Below, one piece after another: positions 1 through 11,391 of a stretch of 64,000 nucleotides of DNA (its first letter is position 1; each line of letters begins with the position of its first letter). The stretch comes from Trifolium pratense (lineage: Eukaryota > Streptophyta > Magnoliopsida > Fabales > Fabaceae). Below the pieces are notes generated by a model. It was not told the DNA's origin. It made no database searches and saw only the letters and a program-made list of their open reading frames with translations. Location: positions 22,684,777 to 22,748,776 of the forward strand of contig NC_060063.1 in assembly GCF_020283565.1 (NCBI RefSeq), in the 5' to 3' direction. The translations under genes and the position numbers were made by a program.

Positions 1-144
1 ATTTTATACACAAAATTGAAAAAGAAAAAACATAATTAAATTTTATTTTCCTGATAATTTATTTATATTATTAATTTTTTATTTTTATATCACTAACCTA
101 GATCCCAACCACCACCATAACCACCCCCTCGACCATAACCTCTA
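1..144 (+). repeat. Left terminal inverted repeat of the MULE (at least 144 bp)
   Basis: It is the reverse complement of 9771-9914 with about three substitutions and no indel seen. The outer part is AT-rich; the inner part (about 105-144) is CCACCA/CCATAACC-rich. The match stops abruptly at 144/9771. The window begins at base 1 of the match, so the repeat may extend further left. Confidence 0.92.
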
Positions 145-461
145 TCTTGTTAAACTAAATTAGTTTAACAAGATTTACAAGTAAAACATGTGCCTATTAT
201 GATGTTTTGTTATGCCAATGTATGTACTATTATGAGATAACATGTTTTACTTGTATGAAGAACTGTGTTGTTAGGTTTTCTTTTCCCTGTTTTTGCTTTT
301 TGGGATAAAATATCTTAAAAGTTTAGTTTAACAAGATTTACAAGTAAAACATGTGTCTATTATGATGTTTTGTTATGCCAATGTATGTACTATTATGAGA
401 TAACATGTTTTACTTGTAAATCTTGTTTGTGTGGTTTTCTTTTCCCTGTTTTCGCTGTCTT
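144..461. repeat. Tandem duplicated hairpin units just inside the left TIR
   Basis: Two direct copies of about 135-140 bp lie at 162-300 and 325-461. Each has an internal inverted repeat. In unit 1 the arms are 177-191 and 240-254 (15 bp perfect). In unit 2 they are 330-354 and 403-427 (25 bp perfect, 48 nt loop). A further 13 bp stem with a 5 nt loop spans 144-174. The location, just inside the TIR and upstream of the first visible ULP1 exon, is where a MULE promoter would lie. No coding potential is seen. Confidence 0.8.
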
Positions 462-607
462 ATTATGATGTTTTGTTAAACAAGATTTCACTTCGCTAAT
501 TTTTTTTTTGCTGTGTTTATTTTCCCTATTTTTGCTAAAAATTAGTGTGTATTATGATGTTTTGTTTTGTGTTTATGTGTTTATATTTTTTCTTTCAACT
601 TTTTTAG

Positions 608-3600
608 CATCTATCAAGACAGGTTGACACCATTGCAAGAACTCAGTCATTGATGCAAGCCAATCTATTGAAGATAACAACAATTATGGAAACTGCACCA
701 TCCTCAAAGGCATTGGCCAAGGAGATGAGCAAAGGTCAACCCAGGACTCCTATGATAATAAAAACTGAAGAAAACTCAAGTAAGACAGCTCAAAAAACAA
801 AACATTACCATGTTGATCTTTTCAAAAATATCGACAGACTCCTCTTGGATAATTCAGACGAAGAAAATGCTTCATATGAAAAACGAAGTGGCTTAAAAGG
901 CATATATGCTCGTCAAAGTTCAAAAAACATTACTAGTTCATTTGACAAGGGAAACTCAAATTTGGCTGAAATGGATGTTGGAACAGAAGTAGGGAAAATC
1001 ACCTTTGGTTATTCTGGTTTATTATTCATGTTTTTATTATTTATCTATATGTATATATCAATCTCTAATTTGTGATATAATCCTAGTTGCAGGGTAATGC
1101 TTCAGGAACAACCACTTCTGTCAAAAGAAATTCCACAAGGAAGTTACCTTTCACAAAAGCTCCAACACTAAAGAAAACCAAGACTGAGCCAAAACCAAAG
1201 TCATCTCAGGCAAAAATCAAGAAGAAACCATATGCTACTGGTACTTCCAAACAAAAGTCAACAAAAAATGTACATTTGGAAAATTGCTATGAAAGTCATT
1301 CTCTAGCAGCATACAAGGTAAAATGATGCATTAAATTTTAATTACTTGTTATGCTTCTTGTGCTAAGTGTATTTCAGAATGCTAAGTGTGAATTTATACC
1401 AAGTCCAAACATGAACTTAAATCTTCAAGAAGTTCAACTTAGTGTGTATGTCTTTCACACAGAGCTGGCCTCAAGGTAACGCTTTCTAATGGTTTTCTAT
1501 ATGTTCATCATCTGCTATTTTTATAAACTTGTGTTTAATTGAAAACATAGAATTTGTATTCATATGCGGTCAACATATCGGGTCGCGGTCTGATTTTGAG
1601 TGTCTTTGCCCAACGCGAATTGTTCGGCGTAAAGTAAGTCTAATTATCTCTTTTACGACCAATAATTCATTTTATTTTATTTTTAATTTGTTGTGTTTTT
1701 GGTTTCCCAGATAAATCATATGATGGCTGTGAATATCACATGGACTCAATTGAAGAAGACTGAGAAAACAGTTTGGTGTCTCCCTCCAGATTTTGTGGTG
1801 AGCTTTTAATATGGGTTTCATTGTACTTTATAACTCTAACCATTCGCATATTAAGTTGAACTAACATCAATTAATTCTTTTTAGCATGATGTCCTTGAAG
1901 GCAATACCATGGAAGTTTTGCTGATGCAATACGCAAAAGATTGGATACACCCATTCCAACAATTGTCATTGGTAACTACTATTAATTGATATGCACAACC
2001 AATATATACCTCAATGGTCACTAACTCATTATTTTTATTTCAGATTTACATCCTTATACATGATATTGATCATGGTCATTGGTACTTAATGATAATATCA
2101 ATTAAGGAGAAAAAGATCTACCAGTTTGATTCATATCTTACTCCAAATGCAGCTGAAGAGAGGATGAAAACAATGCTTAAATTAGTATGTCAATAAATTA
2201 TTTCAATACTTTGTTTATGTGCCAATTTAGATCTGATACAAGTCTGATCTTGGATTGATTATAGAGATTGTAAGCATTCCAATTAGATGGTAATTTACTG
2301 AGACAACTTTCTTCTGGTGCTTGCATGGACAAAGAGTTTCTATTTCATTTGCTTTCACTCTATCCTCGTTCACTTAACTCTTCTTCAAGTGCATATCATT
2401 CTTATCATCTTATGTGCTATACTTTATCTATTATAAAACAGAGCAAGACATTGGAAGCCACAAACAGGTACAAGAGTTGTATTCATACAATAGTACATAA
2501 ATTATATATCTATGAATTACAAACATATATACATGTCTTATGTTTTGTCCATGTTCTTTTATTAATATAATTGTTGTGTTATACAGTCACTGTAACGCCC
2601 CGAATTTTAATTAGGAATATTTTAGGGATATATGATTTATTAAATGATGTCTAATTATGTGCTTATGTGTATTTGTGTGTTTATGAATTTTAAATTGATT
2701 TTTGACATGTTAAGTGTGTTTTTATGTCTTGTGTAATTATTGTAGTTTGAGATTAAATTAGATAGTAGTATAATTTAGGAGTTAGTTATGGGAGAAAATA
2801 AATAATTAGAGGTTTTGGACTTATTTATGAGAGAAAGAGGTAGAGAGAGAAGTTAAAAAGAAGGGTTTTGGTGAAAGTTGAAGAGAAAGAAGAGATGAGG
2901 AATGCAATCTCGTTTTCAACACAGCAGCCTCACAAAAACTTCGATTCCCGATTCGTTAACCGTTGGATTTCCTTGAAATTTTGAGGGTAGGTTCACAACA
3001 TCCGAGACCAACTTTTGACCGTTCGGATCGTTGAAACAAGGTCTGAGGAGGAAGAAATCGAGTTCGGATTGCACCAGATGTGTTGGGGAGAAAAAGAGGG
3101 AAAAAGGCAAGAACAAGGTGGAGCTTCAAGAACCATTGCCATCCTCCATTTTCTTTACAATCAAAGGTAAGGGAAGTTTATGTTTTTAAGTAGGATTGAG
3201 TTATAGAATAAAGGAGTAGCTAAGCTTCTCTTTCCCAAGTATTCTATGATTCTCCTTAGGAGAGGGTTTTTTGAGAAAACCCATGAGTAGAGATTATGTT
3301 TTTATGCTTTCTCATTAATAATCCATGTTGTTGTTATTAGTTAGTAGTGATTTATACAATAAAAATTCATGCTTGAACGGTTGAAGTTGTTATGTTTGAA
3401 TAAATTGAAAGTATGAATTTTGATTGATAATTTCATGAATTGGTTGTTGTTTTGTTGTTAATTTAAGTATGCTGAGTTAGGATTAATGAGAACTAAACAT
3501 ATGAATCCATTTATGTGAGTTTTGGGGGTTATGGGATACTATGATAGTGGGTTATAGTCATGGTAAATTGTGGTGTGAATCTACTCAATTTTTGTGAGAT

Positions 3601-5219
3601 GATTTGTTTGAGTCGGTGTTTTGTTCGTTATATTGAAAAGATGATGGTGATGAATATATGAATGAAACTAAATTAATGTGTTAGTTAATGTATTTAATTG
3701 ATAAACTTTATTTGTGAGTTTGTTGATGAAGTTTCATTGACGTGGATTATCGATGAATTTTATTCGTGTACTAAATGATGAATTTTATTGGTGTATGAAT
3801 TCTTTTGGTGTATTAGTGATGTGTTCGTGCGTATGAACAATGACGGTGTTTCGTGCTTATGTACAATGACGAGGTGTGATTGTTCGTGAATATAAATTGG
3901 ATGTTCAATTTATTGATGATGATAAATAAGGATTTATCATGTGTGGGTGTATTCTAAAGACGATGATTTAGAATATTTGGATTATGTTAATCCATATTAT
4001 GTTGATGTTATAATAGAGATAAAACCATATGTTTGGTATATGCACATTCATGCATTCATAAGTTGTGTTTATTGATGAGTATTCTAGAGACGATGATCTA
4101 GTTTACTGTTGTTTTAGAGACGATGATCTAAAACATTTGGAATAAGTTTTCCAAAATTATGATGATGGGTACCACATGCATATAGGTCGTGTCTAGGGAG
4201 ACATTGCATACTTAATTTCAATGGATGAAATATTGTGTGACTGATAAATTGTTGATTGATGTTTGCATAATTGCGCACTAAATGATAAGTGATGATTTGT
4301 GGGTGTTAATTGGTGGATGCTAAATGATGTGTAGTGGTGAGTTGGATATTTAGTAATATATCTCCGATATTCCAAGTAACTAATGTTGTATGATTGATTT
4401 AATTGATTAATGATGTGTAAATTGAGGTGTTGATTAAATGGTATAAATGTTGCATGAATTATTAACGTGATATAATCATGTTTATACCTTGTTGTATATT
4501 TCCTATTTTTTTTGCTTATTGCATAAACTCACCCTGTTTTGTGTTATGTGTTACGTGCTGGACTCTTGGGAGTCCAGGTTGTTGAGTCTCGTGTGCTTGA
4601 GTTCTTGATGAAGCTCCGCTCTGATTGTGACACGGGAAAGAGTTCATAGAGTCATTTACTCTGTCATTTTATTTTTAATTTAAAATGTTTTCTTTTTAGA
4701 AAAGAAAAATATTTTTATTAGTGATGCTTATGCTAATTTATTTTCATTAGCAATGTATAAAGAAAAATGTAATACCTTAAACCAATATTTGCATAAGTTA
4801 TTTTGACTCCAAGCATATTTATTATTTATAACCGCTGCGTAATTTTGAAAAGCATTCTTGAATTAGAGTAACTTTTGAATATTGGGTTTAGGGCGTTACA
4901 GTCACACTTCTGGACTATGGGTCGTGGAGTGGATGTCTATGGAGCATGCATTCTTTGTAAATGCACCACAAATGGTAGGTCCTAATACACAATTGTCACA
5001 TCTAAAATTGGATATCTACATCATAGTGATAGTTAATGCTTTTGTTTTTTTAATTTGCAGCTTGATGAAAATGTGGTTCGCATGAAAGTGGCTCTACGTC
5101 TGTTAATGGGTCCCCATAATGACTACTTCAAGAGTGTATCGTCAAATGCACTCTCTTATTGGTCGAAATTGATCAACAAAGGGCCTGAAAATGCCAAACT
5201 TGAAGGAACTGAATCTTGA
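608..5219 (+). pseudogene. ULP1 (C48) SUMO-protease-like gene of the MULE, decayed
   Basis: ULP1 proteases cleave SUMO precursors and conjugates using a His-Asp-Cys triad. Exons read by eye: 608-988, 1093-1317, 1378-1475, 1551-1633, about 1712-1798, 1885-1972, 2044-2184, an uncertain exon from about 2265, 2442-2467, 4902-4974 and 5061-5219. The His and Asp blocks are clear in the 2044 exon (GHWYLMI, then YQFDSYL). Joining 2442-2467 to 4902-4974 gives an in-frame NSHTSGLWVVEWM, where the family has N-S-x-D-C-G, so the catalytic Cys is Ser. Damage: a one-base phase mismatch between the third and fourth exons, and a TAA about three codons into the 2265 exon. A 2.3 kb solo LTR lies in the intron before 4902. 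The first visible exon is open back to its acceptor and no upstream exon was found, so the 5' end is unknown. The region 989-1317 is Lys-rich. Confidence 0.75.
2591..4900. mobile_element. Solo LTR, probably Ty3/gypsy
   Basis: The sequence starts TGTAACGCCC and ends GGGCGTTACA, with perfect 5 bp target duplications GTCAC at 2586-2590 and 4901-4905. It is 2310 bp long and has no long ORF, no primer site and no second LTR, which fits a solo LTR left by recombination. The ends resemble LTRs of plant Tekay/Del chromoviruses; that family call is recognition only. Internal short repeats (AGACGATGATCTAG-like) occur at about 3957-4130. Confidence 0.85.
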
Positions 5220-6489
5220 ATCTTTATGGGATATGACGTGTGTCTCACGTTAAGTGCAATAGAGACTCCTACTACCTTATTTTCTTGAGTCTTTTTTTGA
5301 ATAGTATCACTCTTTTTAACTAATGATCTAGAACTAATGATCCAAGATCACATGTCTTTTTTGGTTATATCACTGATGGCCCCAGTCAATATTATGTTTT
5401 GTAATTGAAGACCATAGGTTTGGGGTTCCAAGCAAGGGCCTTTTGTTTATGTGTTGCCCCTTGTTTCTATTACTACTATTTATAATCTATCTTGTGTATG
5501 AACTAGAAATGGAAATGGTGTAGTGACTCCAAATCTATTGGTACTTAGACCAACTTGGTACTTATTATGTAATTATGTAATGATGATTATGCACAAATTT
5601 ATGTTTACCCATTTAGATTTGTCTTATTTTATAAAACTTTCATTATCTCACAACTATGCACGTGTACTCGGAAAGAATAAATTGTTATTTTTCATTTTAT
5701 AGGAGTTATAGTGTGTTTTGTTCGGAGGCGGCCATGAGCAAAGAGCAACACAATCCTACGCTCATGGTTGAGTAATTTGTGTTAAATGTTGTGTGTATTT
5801 ATGGGTTTGATTTCCCTTCGTCGATTTCTTAATAGAAATTTTTAGAAATATAAAAATATTGCAAAAACAATTCGTCTGGGGCATAAAAAAGATTCAAACT
5901 CAGACGAGTTTGACTCAGCGAGACGCATTTTCAGCCATACCCATATACAAGAAGTATCTATAGGATGAGAAGAAAGAACACTAAAAACCAAAAGCAAGGA
6001 CCCCAAAACCTGTCCACACAGGCGCAAAACAGGCTCATGGTTAGAGCACTAATACCAAAATTAAAGCTACAAACGATGGACAGAACACAAAGCTGCCACC
6101 AATAAAATTATAACACCATATTAGGCAACATAATCTTGATCACCTAGAACATTTCAAACATGACAACCAGATCCCTTCTTTTCAAATAAAAAGATTAACT
6201 CTAAAAGCAATCAATTGGGTCCCAACACCACTCATAAGGTGATTTAAAAAAGAAGCATGACACTAAATGGAAAAACAACAGGGAGACCTGCAACTACTTA
6301 ATAACACAATATCCACTACAAATATTAGTAAATCCACTACAAAAGCATTAAACACCAGTGGGAAACATGTTTTAGTACATCTAGTAGCTACAAATATCAG
6401 CCCACAACAAAATTAACCAAGTTAATCAGTACATCTAAACAGGTTTCATAGCCACTATCATACAACTGCTTGAAGGCATACTCTCAGCA
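5220..6489. other. Non-coding interval between convergent ULP1 and MURA genes
   Basis: It holds the 3' ends of the two convergent MULE genes. It is AT-rich with no long ORF. A small inverted repeat (CCATGAGC at 5732, GCTCATGG at 5760) is visible. No other feature is seen. Confidence 0.6.
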
Positions 6490-9080
6490 CTAGGAATGAC
6501 TGCTTGAAAGCATAAACTCAGCAGCGGAGCTTCCAAACTGATGCTACAAGTGTAAATGTGAAACGTAGTCAATGTCATAATTATTAGACAAAAGTCAAGT
6601 GCAAGAATTATTATGTAGACATGAATAATATGCATTTACATAAATTAACTTACCATTTGACTGTCAGACTGTTCGTTCATTGTTGTATTAGCAGTAATGT
6701 TTTGGCAAGATCTTATATTGTGCCCAACTATACCACAAGCGCCGCACTTATAGCTGGATCCTTTAGTGCTCTGGCCATATTCCTTCGATCTCACAATTTC
6801 GGGATCCTTTAGTGTCTCGTCAATGTTTTCAGTCTCGATATTTTCTGCACTGCCTGCATTTCCATGCTTCTCTCTCAACTTATTAATTTCAACTGTCATG
6901 AGATTAACAATATGTTTGTAGTCTTCATCATTGCGGTGTGCAACCACTGCTAATTCTTTAAATAAATAGTGTAAATTTGCAAGTCTAGCAATCAAATGAG
7001 AATCCCAGTAAAATGAGGCATTTGTGCAACTTCCGCTAATGTTTTCCTTCGCAGTCTTAGACCATCTATTCAATACCAAATATCCAGGCAACTCATCAAA
7101 GTCTAAGTTCACCAACACAACTATAATGTGCTCACAAGGCAAACCTATGGACTCCATCCTTTGGCAAGAACATCTAATATCTACAGGTGATGGGCAATAA
7201 GAAACATTCCACACTATTCTAGAACTCTTCCACTTTGTCACCAAATAAATTGAGTACATTGCCATCTCATGGCACTCCAACACCCTTATTAAGGATGCCT
7301 TAGATAAGACGGGTCGAAATAAAATAAACATCTTATTTGTGAAATGCCTTGATGCAAACCTCTCAATGGACCTCAAACTTGTTTGCAACACAAACTGACC
7401 ATAATTCGATTCAAAATCAGATTCCACTTCCCTAAACCGAAAGTAAGTAAGGCACCTATGGAATTGTTCAACAAAATCAGTTAAATTACATCTCGACTGA
7501 ACAAACTTTCCAATATGACTGTGCAACGCTTCACACCATGAAGTGGTCCTTATCCCTGCAAAAAAATTTCCACATATCAAAGCTGTAGCACACATGTTTC
7601 TTTTTTCATACAAATCTCTTATCCAAGTGTTGTCTTCCAATCCAAACTTATTAACCATTTCATCCCATGTTTCTTCGAATCGACTCACTTCAATGTCACC
7701 TAACATGCACTTCTTTAGGTACGGCATGACATCTGGAATACCTACATTGCTAATTGTATTGCATAGCAAATGCCATGCACATAACCGGTGGTGGGCTCTA
7801 GGAAATACTCTCCGTATTGCATTCTTCATGGCTAAATCACCATCAGTTATAACATAGATTGGCATCTTGCCTTCCATTGCCTCCATAAATTGTTCCAAAA
7901 GCCACACATATGTTTCTTCATTCTCCTTCGACACAAGTGCAGTTGCAAAAACTATTTGATTATGGTGATTAACACCAGAAAATACGACAAAAGGACACAT
8001 ATACTTGATCTTCCGATATGTGGCGTCAAAAGCCAAGACATCACCAAACACTCTATAATTCAATCTACTTTCCCCATCACACCAAAATAGATGTTGCAAC
8101 CTCCCTTCATTGTCAATTGTGTGCTTAACAAACATCAACGGGTCTTTAGATCCCACATCTTTGAGAAACTTTAACGCGGTAGAGGCATCAGATGATTGTT
8201 GGCGTTTTTGTTTACCAACTTGATTATATAGGTCCTTTTTTATAAAACCTATCTTGTGATACCCTCCAGAGTTGTTTGCAAACGAACCAAACACTTGACA
8301 AGTCTTAATCCCAACTTTTCTAAAACTTTGAATTTGAGAATCATCAGCTGCACTGATCTTTTTATGTCATGGCAACAAAGAACAATATTTTTCTTCAAAC
8401 AAATTATGATTATGTTTATCACTAAAAATTGTCACATACCATCTCCCTGATAGAGTATTAATGTGAACACGAAATTTAGCCTCACAACCACACTTAGTTT
8501 CACGCCTTGGTTCACGCTTTCGACTTTTCGTATTTAAACCCTTATCTTCTCTGTATCCTTCATTTGAACAAACAAATGTTTGTTGCAACTTTTCACCCTT
8601 GCTATTCCTACCAACCTTGCTTTTGCGTACAGAGAAACCATTCATTCTAGAATACCAACAATTGAATTGATAAGCAACTTCTAAATCACAAAAATCGTAC
8701 CTACTAACATCATCAATGCTAATATTTTTCATATCAATCTTCAAAATATCTGTCAAACCATCTATGGTTATTTCATCTTCTGTAGAGTTATTTTCATCTG
8801 ATTCTTCACTACTACTATACTCACTACCATCTCCGTCTCCATCTCCACTTAGATCTCCATACTCACCACCACTATCATCTCCACTACCATCCTCGTCTCC
8901 ATTGCCTTCATGTTCATCTTCATACTTACCTCTATCATCTTCATTCCCTTCATGTTCATGTTCATCTTCATACTCAACGCTATCATCTCCGCTACAATCC
9001 TCATCGCCATTCCCATTTTGACCTCCATACTCATCTTCATACTCACCTCTATCACCTCCATCACTATTATTATTACTCAT
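6490..9080 (-). pseudogene. MURA/FAR1-type MULE transposase with one in-frame TGA
   Basis: The main exon (9080-6654) reads as one frame of about 810 codons broken only by a TGA at 8369-8367 (codon 238). A donor at 6653 joins to a short exon 6543-6490 ending in TAG. Residues 1-120 are extremely acidic with Gly/Asp/Glu repeats. Residues about 127-235 form a FAR1/WRKY-GCM1 zinc-finger-like DNA-binding domain. The MULE catalytic domain follows, with Asp in LAFDATY (about 352) and Asp in VITDGDLAM (about 413). A SWIM finger (CSC...GLPCEH) is near 640 and a CCHC knuckle (CGACGIVGHNIRSC) near 782. Sequence on both sides of the TGA keeps the family pattern, so this is a point nonsense change, probably of a Cys codon. 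Without readthrough only the DNA-binding half would be made. Confidence 0.9.
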
Positions 9081-9770
9081 AATATTTGTTGACTCGTCCG
9101 ATCTCTACAATGAAACAATAAAACCATTAAAATTTAATTGAATAACAAACACTTCAATATACACCTCAGTTTGCACAAAATCATTACATTATATATTAAA
9201 ATACAACAAGTATCCCCAATACATGATATACCTCCCAATCACACTACCAATATAATCCCAAAACAACACCACACCACCAACCATTACTAATAAACTAAAC
9301 CAGACACAATAAAAACAAGCATGACTAACTAACACAAAAACTAGACTGGAGTGCTGTTCTGCTCATGTACATGACTTCCAAAGTACACAGTATTCTAATT
9401 TTCATAGTTTCAGTTGTCTTAATAAGAGCATGAGCCAAGGAAAAAACTAAGAGAGCAGAGAAGCAACATAACATTCATGAGCTTTCATCTAACAACATAA
9501 ACTTCATTTCAATTAGAGACAAACAAAAAAATAATAATGAAAAACCTACTCAAAGTAATCATCTCAGCTTGTTGGAATCAGAGTAGAAGAAAATGAAATT
9601 ATCAACTTACTTTACACGATGCGTAACATAACCTGCCTTTGATATTCAGCTGCCGTCGGACCTGTTTTTCCAGTGTCTCGTGTGCTTTGATTCATATCGA
9701 TTGGTGGTGGTGGATATGGTGGAGGTGAAGGTGGTGGTCGCCGTGAAGGTGAATAGAGTAGAAGTGGTGG
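9081..9770. other. MURA upstream region with Gly-rich coding-like stretch
   Basis: The first 600 bp are AT-rich and should contain the MURA promoter and 5' UTR. From about 9700 the + strand reads as a glycine-rich frame (GGGGYGGGEGGGRREGE then TAG), continuing after the stop in the same frame through 9771 into the TIR. No complete gene is present. Confidence 0.5.
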
Positions 9771-9914
9771 TAGAGGTTATGGTCGAGGGGGTGGTTATGG
9801 TGGTGGTTGGGATCTAGGTTAGTGATATAAAAATAAAAAATTAATAATATAAATAAATTATTAGGAAAATGAAATTTAATTATGTTTTTGCTTTTTCAAT
9901 TTTGTGTATAAAAT
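9771..9914 (-). repeat. Right terminal inverted repeat of the MULE
   Basis: This is the partner of 1-144. Read on +, the inner part (9771-9823) is a run of glycine codons in GGT/GGA style ending in a TAG at about 9820, followed by AT-rich sequence. DNA after 9914 cannot be compared because the left partner lies outside the window. Confidence 0.92.
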
Positions 9915-10136
9915 AATTAAAATCCAAATAGTATTGTATTCAATGTTGGAAGCCCATGATAATCTATATACACTCTCCTTTCATCCAATGGTTGCAATTG
10001 AAAAAGAACTTGTGAGTATTCATAGTAGTCCATCATGGACCACTTGGCTTCATGGTCCATGTTAGAAGCAGCCGATATTTAAACACTCACATCTTATACT
10101 TATAGCTCATAATAATAATATAAATAAAATAGAAAG

Positions 10137-10140
<4 letters not shown>

Positions 10141-10194
<54 letters not shown>
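10141..10194. repeat. (TA)n microsatellite
   Basis: An uninterrupted alternating TA tract of 54 bp. Confidence 0.97.
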
Positions 10195-10197
<3 letters not shown>

Positions 10198-10583
10198 GAG
10201 CCTTAAGAACACATGGTAACTTTTCCAATATCCATTTTATCATACCCCTAAACACTTTTGATCTATGTTGATTTCCGAACTATGATTTGTGTCAAATGTA
10301 CATGAGGAAATTTTCGCACAAACTATAATTCTGTAAATTTGGATATTTTGAACGCAATTTGTATCTATAACCAAGTATATTTTGACATACTATTTTTACC
10401 TTGTTTAATGCAAACTCAAGGATAGTTTATATCTTTTAAAAAAGATAACCAAACTTAAGCCACCTTAATGCACAATATTGCTTATGGTGTCTCTCCAAAG
10501 TGAAACTTTGACTATTGCCCTACCTTAAAATCGAATTCGAAGCAAATGTGAAAACAAACACGGTATTAAGTTGAGAATGATTT

Positions 10584-10677
10584 AAGCCACTAGGTTTGGT
10601 CTAGTGGTGAGGGATTTGGGTAATATGCTATAGGTTATGGGTTCGATCCTCAGCTCATTGTAAACTAAAAAAAAAAA
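10584..10677 (+). mobile_element. Short tRNA-derived SINE with perfect 16 bp target duplication
   Basis: A body of about 94 bp has a pol III A box (TGGTCTAGTGG, from about 10597) and B box (GTTCGATCC, from about 10641) and ends in an A-rich tail. It is flanked by identical 16-mers at 10568-10583 and 10678-10693 (AAGTTGAGAATGATTT). The copy therefore looks recent. A related, older copy lies on - at about 25528-25594. Confidence 0.85.
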
Positions 10678-11391
10678 AAGTTGAGAATGATTTTAAGTCG
10701 TTGTATAATTTAAAACCCTTGATATTGTTGTGGCAACTTAACCCTTGAAGTCGATGGGGGAAGAATGAAAAATGCTAAAGCCAATTGAATGATGAGGTTC
10801 ATGTTTAAAGGTTTTAAATTGTAGTCACAATTATGGTTATGTTTATATTGCGATTCTTGTAGGAAATTACAATGATAAATAGTCTAAGTCCATAGTTGCG
10901 GTTTAGATTATGTCACTTAGGTCTCAACAACGAGTCTTGGGCCACAATCAAAACTATATCATATTCGAACAATATTCACATTAAAGGGAAAGTGATTATA
11001 AGTTCCTAAAAAAACCTTACAAACTTAACCATTTTATACTTTAAGACTCTCAAATTCAAATTATATTAGAAGTCAACATAAACAGAGTCATTCTTAAAAC
11101 TCCACTACATTCCCATTTTCTAAACACATCAAATTGAACAATATACATTTCCTTATAAATGCATGACTTTATTTTCTTTTATTTAATGATATATACATGC
11201 ACAAATATAATCTTGAACACAAGAATTCACAATTCAATATGAAGCAAGGGTTACTTGCAATTCAAACAAACCCATTTTCATACATTTATTTTATAATGTT
11301 AATTCATAAAACAAACTATATGCAAAACCACTAGAAACATAAAAACAAGTACAAAATTTGTTCCTACGTCAAATCAATTAAAAAATAATAA

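Larger units (their letters stand above)
1..9914. mobile_element. Mutator-like element (MULE) carrying ULP1-like and MURA genes
   Basis: Positions 1-144 and 9771-9914 are inverted copies of each other with about 3 mismatches, which is the long terminal inverted repeat expected of a MULE. Between them lie a ULP1 C48-peptidase-like gene on + and a MURA transposase with FAR1-type zinc finger, MULE domain and SWIM finger on -. MULEs that carry ULP1-like genes are known in plants (the Kaonashi group). The window starts inside the left repeat, so the true outer ends and the target duplication cannot be seen. Both genes are damaged and the left half has received a solo LTR, so this copy is probably not autonomous. 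Confidence 0.9.
9915..11391. other. Intergenic region right of the MULE
   Basis: AT-rich DNA with a (TA)n tract at 10141-10194 and a SINE at 10584-10677. No exon with sustained frame and splice signals was seen on either strand. Confidence 0.6.

Noticed and set aside
8716..9092. Open frames on + opposite the acidic start of MURA
   Set aside because: They mirror the GAT/GAA-rich acidic codons of the transposase on - and have no domain or splice context.
10590..10660. tRNA gene
   Set aside because: A and B boxes are present but no cloverleaf can be formed; the A tail and target duplication show a SINE.
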